NCBI GenBank assembly: GCA_030144725.1
Contig: JASKMD010000008.1
Span: 270,290 to 334,289, forward strand
Origin: Haematococcus lacustris
Taxonomy: Eukaryota > Chlorophyta > Chlorophyceae > Chlamydomonadales > Haematococcaceae
Direction: 5' to 3'
Length of the DNA stretch: 64,000 nt
Position numbers and translations under genes: made by a program. Below are positions 1 to 19,166 of the stretch, piece by piece. Numbering within the stretch: position 1 is the stretch's first letter; every line of letters starts with the position of its first letter. Under the pieces are notes generated by a model. It worked only from the letters and a program-made list of their open reading frames with translations. It was not told the DNA's origin and made no database searches.

Positions 1-345
1 TGGCAGTGTGAGTGGGGTTGATGGCAGCTTCATCATCAGCTGCAGCACCTGCTCCCCCTGCTGCACCCCTGCTGCCTACCCTGACCGTTCCTGGTATTGG
101 GACTGGCCCTTGCTGGCCCCGCAGCGCTGCTTCACCCCACCCTGACCAGCCCAGCTGTCCCCCACCAAGAGCCAGTGGGTCCAGTGGACCAGTGTGATAG
201 TGGGAGGGGGGAAGGTCAGGGGATCACGAAACTCTGTGCTCTACGCTAGCCTGGCCTGACCTGTGCTGAGCTGGCCTACATGTAGGTGTGACCTGGCCTG
301 TCGTATGGTGTGACCCTGCATGGAGTGCGCCTGTTTGCTCTGCAG

Positions 346-9944
<9,599 letters not shown>

Positions 9945-10287
9945 GGCGCTGCTTGCAACTCCCGGTGCCTACTGCTACCTATTACTGAACCACTCTCGGC
10001 TCGGTTTGAAGGGGTAACTTTCATTGATCGCACATGCACAAGATGCACAGAGCAGGGAGTGGATGACGCCATGCAATTCATCTTTGAGTGCACTGCCACG
10101 AGTTCCATCAGGGAGCAGCCGGAGTTTGCCATGACTTTACAGAACAGTGATGAGAACTTGCATGACTTCATGTTGAGCCCATGTGCACCTTTGTTTGTGC
10201 ACCTTGCTTTGAAGTGCGTTACAGAAAGTCCCGAACCCCTAGAGGGGGAGGGCGGCCTAGCAGCCTAACGGCTGACGGCTTAAGCGG

Positions 10288-10292
10288 TGTAA
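10288..10292 (+). terminator. Possible VPS11 poly(A) signal TGTAA
   Basis: The first TGTAA after the VPS11 stop, about 345 bases downstream, which is a normal distance in volvocine algae. It lies in the tail of the truncated LINE, so VPS11 may end its transcript inside the transposon. This is inferred from position only. Confidence 0.3.
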
Positions 10293-10372
10293 GCCACATC
10301 ATCATGGCTGATGCATTGGTTTGCCAAGCGTGCACTAGTAAGTGGCCTGGTGTGGTGATGATGGCTTACACC

Positions 10373-11262
10373 TAGGGTGCGTCAATCTATATTAGATCTA
10401 TATTAGACGACCTAATATAATACGGGTCTAATACGCACCTAATATTAGACGGCAAGAGCAGGTTCCCACCGGGGTTCAAATCGCGGGGATCTCAGTAGGT
10501 TGTTCATTTGCGCCAAGCTGTGTGTTTCGCCTGTGAGGCTTGCTCAACCCCTAAACAACGGTTGTTGACATTGCACGTGCATCTGAAGGCCATGCTGGGC
10601 GATGGATGGGTGGCGATGGATGGGTGGCAGAGATTATTTTCGAAGGTCAGGCCCAATGCTGACCAGTTGCGCTCTGCCGCAGCTGTCGTATTGTTACTGT
10701 CGGGCTGTGAGGTCCCAGAGATCGCGGCGTACGCTGATGTCCGCTGTGACAGTCTTCATAAAGTTGTTAAAGTAGTTATAGTTGTCCTCATCAATGCGCC
10801 ACTTGCCAACGAGTGCCGTATGTAGTGTGCATCGCAGCGGATGCTGCCTCTCAGTTTGAGTCAAATTTTATAGGCGCCCTCATTGTTCTCTGCACGCGGG
10901 CATCGCTTGCAGAATGCTTTGGCGATGCCCTCCACGAACTCAAAGGCCCAAGTTGCGGTGAACTTGCGAGCCTGGACTTTCAACATCACCACATACGTGT
11001 CAGTATTCTTGCCATTGTACTTCTGTTGTCTGATTGCGGCCATCGCCGCTTGGCTGCCAATGCAGCTGCCGGCCTGCCTGCCGGCTCGAAGTGACAATGT
11101 GACGCGCTTGCAATTGCGACCAGTGCACTAGGGTCGCACGGCTGCACTCACAACGCCCAGGATCAAACATCGTCATCTAATACGCATATTAGATCTAATA
11201 CCGGCCGGGACTAATATAATATAGACTAATACCTAATATTAGGCGGGGGGAGCCGCGCCCTA
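10373..11262. mobile_element. Non-autonomous hAT-type DNA transposon, 890 bp
   Basis: Bounded by the 8-bp direct repeat CTTACACC (10365-10372 and 11263-11270). The other LINE copy at about 18456-18475 has the same sequence with no insert and only one CTTACACC. Ends are short inverted repeats TAGGGTGCG / TAGGGCGCG (one mismatch). Subterminal 80-90 bases at both ends are AT-rich with many TTAGA/CTAATA motifs, which in hAT elements are typical transposase-binding clusters. An 8-bp duplication with TAGGG ends is hAT-like. Internal sequence has only short ORFs (for example minus 10861-11097, 78 codons) with no recognisable transposase. Confidence 0.85.
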
Positions 11263-11447
11263 CTTACACCACTAAAGCCGTCAGAAGTTAGGCTTGGGCG
11301 TTAGGCTTTAGGAAACATTGAACCAACAAACAATTGAACCCGGACATTCCGACTCCCAGCTATTCCGGCGAGAGCGCAACCCCCAGCTACACGCGCCATT
11401 TGCGGCGCCGCCAGCAGATTCCTGTGCTGTCCTGTCCCGCGCCCGAC

Positions 11448-11657
11448 ATGGCCAAACCTACCCCCCTGAGCAACTTCTTTGCTGCCCTCGCCTCTTTCCC
11501 ACTGACCAGGCCTCGGTCTCACCCCCCTACAGAGCAGTCAGCGGCAACAGCAGCCCGGGGTGCTGACCAATTCACTCTGGAGGAGGCAGCTCGCATTGCC
11601 CTATCCGAGCAGCTCACAGAGCGTTTTCTCAGCGAGCAGCGGGAGCAGCATCAGCGG

Positions 11658-11689
<32 letters not shown>

Positions 11690-12427
11690 ACAGCAGCAAC
11701 AGCAGCAGCAGCAGCAGTCAACTGCGGCTGGGGCCTCACCAATAACTGAGGCCCGGCTCCAGGAGGTACTAGCGCAAACACTGACACAGACGCTGCAGCA
11801 GATAGTCATGCCGCAACTGACCTCCATCAACCAAACCATCGATACAGTTAAGAGCGAGTTGCAGAATGTCCAATACGACGTAGCCAAACTGAGTGTGGGG
11901 CACATTGAGCTAGAGGGAGAAACGAGGGAGGTGCGTGCAGAGATGGCCTCAGTGGAGCAGCGCTGCAGCGTGCAGCTGGCAGCAATGGCCTTCAGCAGCC
12001 AGCTAACAACAGAGCAGCGCAGCAATGCGGGGGTGGTGGTCTTCTTTGCCCCCCGCCCTGATGAGGCAGCCATCAAGCCTCTGTGCACCAGCGTCGGCGT
12101 CACTGATGCCCGGGTGATGCACTCTAGCCCGACCATCGCTAAGGTCAGTGTCGGCTCCCATGCCTCAGCACTCAGCGTTCTGGCTGCTGCCCAGCAGGCC
12201 GCACTCCCAGCAGACCTGGGAAAGGGTCCGCTGCAGCGGGTGGCCAGCTCGCCGGCAGCTGTAGGCAGTTGTGGATAAGAGCAGTGTGCGGTCCCCTGTG
12301 CATGGCATGCGCTTTGAGTGCAACAAGTCACGTACAGCCATCATCACCACCTGGAAGGGGAAGCAGATTACCTACCCCCTGTTTGTCCACCTCAGCAACC
12401 TCAGCAAGCCAGACCTGAAGAGCATGG
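11448..12427 (+). pseudogene. LINE ORF1 (RNA-binding protein-like), frameshifted
   Basis: ATG at 11448 (M-A-K-P-T-P-L-S-N) opens a reading frame with a polyglutamine tract (CAG/CAA run about 11656-11718), then a heptad-like coiled coil (about residues 120-190), then a globular segment that may be an RRM-like fold. The frame stops at 12278. The continuation (VDKSSVRSPVHGMRF ... SKPDLKSMD) is in another frame and ends at about 12429, so one indel lies just before 12270. The role is by analogy with L1 ORF1 proteins. Confidence 0.6.
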
Positions 12428-12632
12428 ATTGAGGCAGCCTGTGAGTATGCGGCTGCGGACCAGCCTGCAGCTTTTCTCCTACCAAGGTCCCTCGCCACCC
12501 GTCAACAGCAGCATCAGCATCAACAGCAGCAGCAGGGTGCGGCAGGAGGACAACCAGCCTGCAGATCCTAACCCGCCCCCCCCCCCCCCCAACCGGCCGC
12601 AGCGCAGTGCAGCGGCAGCAGCAGCAGGGGGC

Positions 12633-12896
12633 CCTAACCGGGCACCAGTCGGTAAGGCTCCGGGCAAGACAGCTGCACCGGGCAGCCGCCCCACCTTGCC
12701 TAACCGGGCACCAGTCGGTAAGGCTCCGGGCAAGACAGCTGCACCGGGCAGCCGCCCCACCTTGCCTAACCGGGCACCAGTCGGTAAGGCTCCGGGCAAG
12801 ACAGCTGCACCGGGCAGCCGCCCCACCTTGCCTAACCGGGCACCAGTCGGTAAGGCTCCGGGCAAGACAGCTGCACCGGGCAGCCGCCCCACCTTG
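12633..12896 (+). repeat. Four perfect 66-bp tandem repeats in LINE linker
   Basis: Units begin at 12633, 12699, 12765 and 12831. In the frame open from 12318 to 13193 each encodes a 22-residue Pro/Ala/Lys-rich module (N-R-A-P-V-G-K-A-P-G-K...). The unit length keeps the frame. The copies are identical, which points to very recent expansion. Confidence 0.9.
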
Positions 12897-13189
12897 CCTA
12901 ACCAGGTCCAGCGCAGTGCAGCAGCAGCAGTAGCAGCGGGCCCCAGCCAGACAACAGCCAAGGCTGTGGCACCAGGTCGCCCCACCCTGCCCAACGAGAC
13001 ACAGCGCAACGCAGCAGCAACAGCAGCAGTCCTCAGCCATCTGCCCCCCCCCCCCGCCCTTTCCCCTAGGGGGTGGCGGCCACTCGGCCCCAGGCTCCCC
13101 AACCAAGAGGCGCCCACTCTCTCCCCCTTTGGGGAACCACCGCACAAGGCATCAAGCGGGGTTAGGTGCGTCTGGGGAGACTCCTACGG

Positions 13190-16100
13190 GTAAGCTCAGG
13201 GCGGTGGGGGCTCAGGGCGTGGGAGAGGGTCGGGGCTAGGGATGGTAATGGCCTTAAGCATGACACCACCTCAGTCAAGTTCACAGCTATTAGGAGGCTG
13301 GTGGCCGAGCATGATGTCATCGCTCTGTGCGAGACACGCAGCAATAGGATAGCGGAGTTCATGCAGCATGCGCCTACCCATAGTGCCTTTCACACTACTG
13401 TTTCACGTCAGGGGGTGCCGGGTCAGGGGGTGGCCCTTCTGCTGCGCAAGGAGCTAGCCAGGCACGCCAGGCTATGGCGCACCAGTAGTGCCATGCAGCT
13501 GCTTTGGGTCAGGCTGGCAGGGTGTGTGTGTGGACTTGAGGGCGATGTGTTGCTGGGTGTGGGCTACATACCCCCCGCTCACAATGTCTCTGAGCACTTC
13601 AACCACTTGCTGCTAGAGCTCCAGGAGGCTACATCACACACACCACATGTCCTCCTGATGGGTGACCTGAACTCTCATTTAGGCAAGCTAAGCGAGATAG
13701 GTGACCTCGATGGCTGGTCCATGCAGCATCCGGAGCTTTGCGTGCCTAGGATTGGCCCGGCCAAGTCTAACCAAGCGGGCATGGAGTTGATTGACGTGCT
13801 GTCAGCTACAGGCCTTGTTGCCACTACCGGCAGGGGACCTGTAGAGCTAGCACCCGCACGGAGCACATCATCATGTCTGAGTCGGTTTACTCTTTGAGCC
13901 ACACATCTTCCTTTCCCGACGCTTGTCATGAGTTTGACCACTCCCCCATCACCAGCACAAGCCACTACGCCCATTCACACCTGCAATGCTGACTGCCACA
14001 CTGGCCCACAGTTGCAATGGAAGCCAGATCAGGCTGCACGGTATGTGGGTGCCCTTATTGCCTTGGAAGAGGAGGTCATGGCTGTCCAGCAGGCTGTTGA
14101 GCAAGGCACACACCCTGACTCCATCAACCGCTTTGTGCATGACATCATATCACGGGCTGCGGGCAGTGCGGGGATGCTCAAGCCAAGGCTCTGCCCGCTG
14201 GCACGTGTTGACAAGCACACCACAGTAAGGGCCGGCCTGGTTTGACCGGTCATGCAAGGAGGCTAAAGCCGCACTCTGGCAGGCTCTGCGTAGCGGGGAG
14301 GCCTTGCACCTTTCCAGGGCTAGAAAGCAGGCCTATAGGAGGCTGGTTGTGAGAGCTAAGTCTGCGTGGTCCAAGCACAGAGCTGCCAAGCTTCTAGACA
14401 TGCTCAAGCACAACCCTGGGGATGCACTCAAAATGCTCCGAGTCAAGCACGCACGCCAGCAGTCCATGGTTCCCATTGACAAGTGGCATCAGCATCTGCA
14501 GGCCTATTTCACAACCACCAATACGACACATGAAGCTCCCGATGTGATCCCTGAGCCAGCTAGGACCAGGCAAGCTGTGCCTGCCCATTTGCAAGCCGTC
14601 CCTCTTGGGAGAGGCAGACCTCACTCTGTCCCTGCCCCTGCCCCTGTCACAACACATGCACCTACCTATGAGCTGCCCCATCTTGACAACATCACATCCA
14701 TTGTTCAAGCACAACTTCGTGAACTCAACAATGACACAGCACCTGGCCTGGATGGGGTCCCAGCCCCTTTCATCAAGCACGCCCGCACAGTTGAGGAGGG
14801 TGTAACCACATACTTGTTGCTCCCTCTGCTTGCCACATGGTTTCACAGCATGATGCGCACTGGCATGATGCGCACTAGCGGCTTGGAAGGTAGCTAGGAT
14901 CAGCCCCATCTTCAAGGACACAGACCCCACAGACCCCAACAAGTACAGAATGCTTGCTGTGAGTAGTGTGTTGTACCGCCTATATGCTAACGTCCTGCGG
15001 CACGTGCTGACTGCCTGGTGCATGACACACAACGTGCTGCCAGCTGAGCAGTTTGGGTTCATCCCGGGACGCAGCACCATGCAACCCATGTTCATTCTGC
15101 GCCATCTTGTCCACGCTCAAAAGGCTAGCGCAGATGCCAAGCACCGCAAGCTTTTCACTGCCTTCATTGACTTCAAACAGGCCTATGACCACATACCTCG
15201 ACAACAATTGTGGGAGCACTTACGGGTTGGGGTCAAGCTGCCACAGCCCTTGCTTGCCTGCCTGGAGGGTCTGTATAGGGATGATAGCTATGTGCTGATA
15301 GATGGCCCCCACCGCACCCCCCCAGTGACTCCGGACCAAGGTGTCAAGCAAGGCTGCCCCATCAGCCCACTCCTGTTTGCTCTCTATGTTCACGACATAA
15401 GTAAGGAGTTCCTGGGTCCTGTTGATGCTGTGAGGGTGCAAGGCACACCTGTCACCCACTTCATGTATGCTGATGACCTGGACCTGGTGAGCACCTCGCC
15501 CCACGGGCTGCAACGGCTGGTCTGCCAGCTTCAAGGCTTTGCAGACATGAAACACCTTACAGTCAATGTGGGCAAGTCAAAGGTGATTGTCTTCAATGGC
15601 AACTCACAAACTGCAGCACCTCTCCAACCCAGTGCAAACACGCATGCTCAGCTTTCTCAGGTTTGCTGCCAGGGTACGTGGCTCAGTGTCAGGCCTGATG
15701 GTGGTGCATGAGTTGGGGCAGCTGCCCCTCCAGCTTTACTGGCTTAGGGCTGCATGCAAGTTCTGGAACACTGCCAAACTATCCCACAGTGACCTGCTAA
15801 TGAGGGTCATCAAGGCAGATGTGGACTTAGGCAGGGGTTGCCAGGCCAGCTGGAGTGCTCAGTTCCAGCTTGCCGCCAGAGAGCTGATGGGGGGTGAGTT
15901 CACCTTGAGCCCGGACATGGTCCTAGGCACCAAGGCTATGGAAGTGAAGTGGCTCGAGAGGTGGGGGAGGCGTTGGGTGGGGTTTGAGGGAGACCCTAGA
16001 CTGCCTGAGACGTTGCATCGGGAGAGATGCTCGTATGCTGCATGGTTCAAGCATGGGGACGGCATTGGCATCAATCACATGGCACCACACCTGCTGAACA

Positions 16101-16327
16101 GACAGCTCTCGACAGAAGTTCGCACGAGCTTGACTAGGTTCTGGTTAGGCAACAACGGTTTGGGGGTGGAGAAGGCTCGGTTTGAGGGGGTAACTTTCAT
16201 TGATCGCACATGCACAAGATGCACAGAGCAGGGAGTGGATGACGCCATGCAATTCATCTTTGAGTGCACTGCCACGAGTTCCATCAGGGAGCAGCCGGAG
16301 TTTGCCCATGACTTTACAGAACAGTGA
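13190..16327 (+). pseudogene. LINE ORF2: endonuclease plus reverse transcriptase, with frameshifts
   Basis: Endonuclease (about 13240-13960): HVLLMGDLNSHLG, NQAGMELIDVL and, after a frameshift near 13860, FDHSPIT, matching the metal and catalytic motifs of the exonuclease-endonuclease-phosphatase fold. Reverse transcriptase (about 14900-15600): FGFIPGRST, FTAFIDFKQAYD, GVKQGCPISPLLF and the catalytic YADD near 15467. C-terminal part (15587-16327): long helical region and a CTRC...FEC cysteine motif. Frame changes occur near 13860, 13990, 14250, 14890 and 15610. The last probably marks a deletion, because RT thumb sequence joins abruptly to the downstream frame. Confidence 0.85.
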
Positions 16328-16460
16328 TGAGAACTTGCATGACTTCATGTTGAGCCCATGTGCACCTTTGTTTGTGCACCTTGCTTTGAAGTGCGTTATA
16401 GAAAGTCCCGAACCCCTAGAGGGGGAGGGCGGCCTAGCAGCCTAACGGCTGACGGTTTAA

Positions 16461-16588
16461 GGTCACCCCGGCCGTTGGCCCCGCCAATCCGTGCCAGGCC
16501 TGCGCATCGCACCACGCGCTAGTGAAGGGTAGCTGAGGCTATCGCGGTAAGTCACGCGCGCTAAAACTCGCGTTTTAGACTGAAGCCT
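16461..16588 (+). repeat. Left 128-bp terminal inverted repeat
   Basis: Reverse complement of 18242-18369 with a single mismatch (TTTTAGACT versus TTTTGGACT). Confidence 0.95.
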
Positions 16589-16967
16589 CCCAGATCACTC
16601 CGCCCGCCATTCCCGCGGACTGTGAACATGGTCGCTCGCTGCAGCCTGGGGCTCAACGGGGTGCGAACGTACGTGGGTCGCAGGCCGAAGCGCAAGATTC
16701 CCTGGGTTGGGTCGGGACCCCTCATGGCCCGGGCAATTCCTGACACCTGGCCCGAGACCTGCCTAACCCTGCCTCCAAGCAAGCAGAGCATCTCACTGAG
16801 GTGTATGCAGCACAGTGCGTGGACTTTGTTTCACTACCGTGCACTCTGCTGAAGCCTTGACCCCTTCATTCTGGGGTATTTGTCAAGCCCTTGAACCTTT
16901 CGGCCTTTCGTCCTTTCCGCGTGCTTCCACCTTTGTCGGATAGCTGGGCGGGTCTATATTCCGGGTT

Positions 16968-17276
16968 GTGCTCCAGGCATACTCCATCACCTTGTGTGGT
17001 ACACACAATGACAAAATGTGGCAGCGGGTGAATGTGGCATGGGCCGATCTCATCACAGGGGCGATTGGCGGCGTCCTTGAGCACAACCCGGATGAATTAG
17101 ACCCTGTGCCGCCGCTGGGCGCCTTCATCGCTGCATTTTTCGCACTGTACGCGAATCTCAAGCCGAAATTTGCGATGGGCCATCCTGGACCCCGACGTCG
17201 CGCTGCACTGGCACACCATAAAGCGATACGTGCCAAGGTGTCCTCCATTGTGACATGTAAGGCCAATGACATGTAA
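16968..17276 (+). CDS. Unrecognised 102-codon ORF inside the TTAA element
   Basis: Preceded by an acceptor-like GTTGTGCTCCAG. The peptide has ordinary, non-repetitive composition (WQRVNVAWADLI, GAFIAAFFALYANLKPKF), ending K-A-N-D-M. It may be a captured host exon or a transposase relic. I do not recognise it. The 3' end runs into the first copy of the internal direct repeat. Confidence 0.3.
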   Translation: MLQAYSITLCGTHNDKMWQRVNVAWADLITGAIGGVLEHNPDELDPVPPLGAFIAAFFALYANLKPKFAMGHPGPRRRAALAHHKAIRAKVSSIVTCKANDM

Positions 17277-17500
17277 GGCCAAGCACCTTCGAGTAAAACC
17301 AGCAGCAGCAACTGAGCCAGTATAGCACAAAACGAGCCGGTAGATAAACTGAGCCAATAGAGGAAGTGAGCCATTTTTTTTGTTAACAGTGCCATGCACC
17401 CGACTTGCACCGCGTGGCACTTGAAGCGTGGCGTGACTCAGTCTCGTAATGTAATGAAACGTAGCATGGCGCACTGCGATGGCCTACTGCGCAGTACTGC
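17265..17500 (+). repeat. Internal direct repeat, copy 1
   Basis: About 235 bases beginning ATGACATGTAAGGCCAAGCA, matched by 17873-18105 with small indels and substitutions. Both copies carry CCAGCAGCAGCAACTGAGC and GCACCCGACTTGCACCG. Confidence 0.85.
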
Positions 17501-17504
17501 AGCC

Positions 17505-17660
17505 ATGCACAGCGATGCACAGCCATGCAACCTGCCATGCAACCAGCCATGCACAACCATGCAACCGGGCATGCAACCAGCCATGCAAATGCAAATGCAC
17601 AGCCATGCACAACCATGCACAGCCATGCACAGCCATGCACAGCCATGCACAGCCATGCAA
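17505..17660 (+). repeat. AGCCATGCAC-type 10-bp tandem repeat
   Basis: About 15 variable units of AGCCATGCAC/CAACC between the two direct repeats. Confidence 0.85.
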
Positions 17661-17872
17661 CCTGAGATGCGGCGCATCTGTTTCATGCGCAATTGTGTCC
17701 CCAGAGCTGCAGCCCAAGCTGCTTATTCTCTGGCTCTCCCACCCGTGAGGCTGCACAACCGCTTTAGCACTCTGTCATCCCCTTGTCCAGGAGATGACAA
17801 CAGCCCTCTTGCCCCAGTCACCCCAACACCTATTGCACCCCAACACCTATTGAAGTGGGGGTTGACGAGGCT

Positions 17873-18105
17873 GATGACATGTAAGGCCAAGCACCTCCGA
17901 TTGAAACCAGCAGCAGCAACTGAGCTATGATACCACAAACTGAGCCGGTATAGGAACTGAGCCAATAGAGGAAGTGAGCCAATAGAGCCGAAGAAGTGAA
18001 CAGCGCCATGCACCCGACTTGCACCGAAGCGTGGCGTGACTCAGTGTCGTGGTGTAATGAAATGGCTCGCTAGCATGGCGCACTGCGATAAACTACTGCG
18101 TAGTA
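17873..18105 (+). repeat. Internal direct repeat, copy 2
   Basis: Second copy of 17265-17500, in the same orientation and ending near the right inverted repeat. Confidence 0.85.
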
Positions 18106-18241
18106 CTGCGAGGCTGCCTCTCTAGTGCGAACTTTACTGCGGACGCCACGGAGCGCCTCGCCACCCTGCTCTTAAACGTGGGTCGCTGCTTGTTTGCGCT
18201 ATCTCAATTGTCGACCTGGTGGCGGGCGGTGATCTGGGACA

Positions 18242-18369
18242 AGGCTTCAGTCCAAAACGCGAGTTTTAGCGCGCGTGACTTACCGCGATAGCCTCAGCTA
18301 CCCTTCACTAGCGCGTGGTGCGATGCGCAGGCCTGGCACGGATTGGCGGGGCCAACGGCCGGGGTGACC
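18242..18369 (-). repeat. Right 128-bp terminal inverted repeat
   Basis: Partner of 16461-16588. The outer end GGTGACC abuts the second TTAA. Confidence 0.95.
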
Positions 18370-18542
18370 TTAAGCGGTGTAAGCCACATCATCATGGCTG
18401 ATGCATTGGTTTGCCAAGCGTGCACTAGTAAGTGGCCTGGTGTGGTGATGATGGCTTACACCACTAAAGCCATCAGAAGTTAGGCTTGGGCGTTAGGTTG
18501 TAGGAAACATTGAACCAACAAACAATTGAACCCGGACATTCC

Positions 18543-19166
18543 ATGCATAGTCAGCTCAGTAAGACATTACTAGCTTTCACCAGCACCACGCACTGCTAGT
18601 ATCTCACGCTTCAACCAGAACCCTCACTGGGCATACCACCCTTAGCCTTATGTCAGATTGGTGTGATGCATGAATAGCGGAGCAGCTGTGCCCCCGACAA
18701 GCATCAGCAGTGGCTTACACACACAGCACACCACGCACGTGGCTTCTTTCAGCAGCGTCTCACACCGTGCTGCATGGCCAGCGTGACACCAACTGCTCCC
18801 CAAACCTCATGCCATCCATTGCAGATTTCAACGGGCCCTTCTCGGGTCTGGTCGCTAGTGTGCTCCCTAGCTGTTACTGTTGTGCAGCTTGGTTGTCCTT
18901 AGATGCATTCATTGTGCGGCCCTCCCTTTTGCATCTATACTGCATCAGAAGTACTGCAGCATTACTCATAGTGCCTTTGCACCTTCACTACGACCTTGAC
19001 GTGGCTGGAAAGTCAAGCAATAGCAAATGAACTACATCACCCACTTGGTCGTACACTTCTTGCACAGCTTATCTTCGTAAGGGATCACCATCAGCGTGCC
19101 TTGCTCCGATGACTTGAGCAACGCTATTCGTGACTGACCTTGAGCTACGCAGGCCCACTACTGAGT
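18543..19166. other. Intergenic, no gene recognised
   Basis: Unique sequence between the LINE end and the minus-strand secreted-protein gene. TTACA near 18715 (TGTAA on the minus strand) lies about 450 bases past that gene's proposed stop and could be its poly(A) signal. The 106-codon ORF at 18710-19030 has no supporting feature. Confidence 0.5.

Larger units (their letters stand above)
9998..11350 (+). mobile_element. 5'-truncated LINE copy (copy A)
   Basis: 9998-10372 plus 11271-11350 is nearly identical to 16174-16460 plus 18374-18542 of the longer LINE. It includes the end of ORF2 with the C-x2-C-x12-C segment and the 3' untranslated tail. It starts abruptly inside ORF2, as expected of truncated target-primed insertions, 54 bases after the VPS11 stop. 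A hAT-like element splits it. Few mismatches separate the copies, so the duplication is recent. Confidence 0.88.
16461..18369. mobile_element. TTAA-target DNA transposon with 128-bp inverted repeats, 1,909 bp
   Basis: Flanked by TTAA on both sides (16457-16460 and 18370-18373). The matching site in LINE copy A (10279-10284) has a single TTAA and no insert, so the insertion is proven by an empty site. The ends GGTCACCCCGG... and ...CCGGGGTGACC belong to 128-bp terminal inverted repeats with one mismatch. TTAA duplications are typical of piggyBac and Kolobok superfamilies; I see no transposase, so the element is probably non-autonomous. Inside are a 102-codon ORF (16968-17276), two 235-bp direct repeats and a 10-bp tandem repeat. 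Confidence 0.9.
11351..18542 (+). mobile_element. Near full-length LINE (APE-type non-LTR retrotransposon), copy B
   Basis: Order on the plus strand: Gln-rich/coiled-coil ORF1, Pro/Ala-rich linker with 66-bp repeats, apurinic-type endonuclease, reverse transcriptase, Cys-rich C-terminus, 3' tail ending in GAACCCGGACATTCC. That same tail ends copy A at 11350, so the two copies are head to tail. A TTAA-target element (16461-18369) interrupts the 3' tail. Several frameshifts make the copy inactive. It resembles the L1-like LINEs known in green algae, but I cannot assign a clade without a tree. Confidence 0.9.

Noticed and set aside
11651..12331. Minus-strand Cys-rich 226-codon ORF
   Set aside because: Antisense shadow of the CAG-rich LINE ORF1; the cysteine run is the complement of polyglutamine codons.
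17505..17660. CRISPR-like array of short repeats
   Set aside because: The 10-bp units are directly adjacent and variable, with no unique spacers; the genome is eukaryotic.
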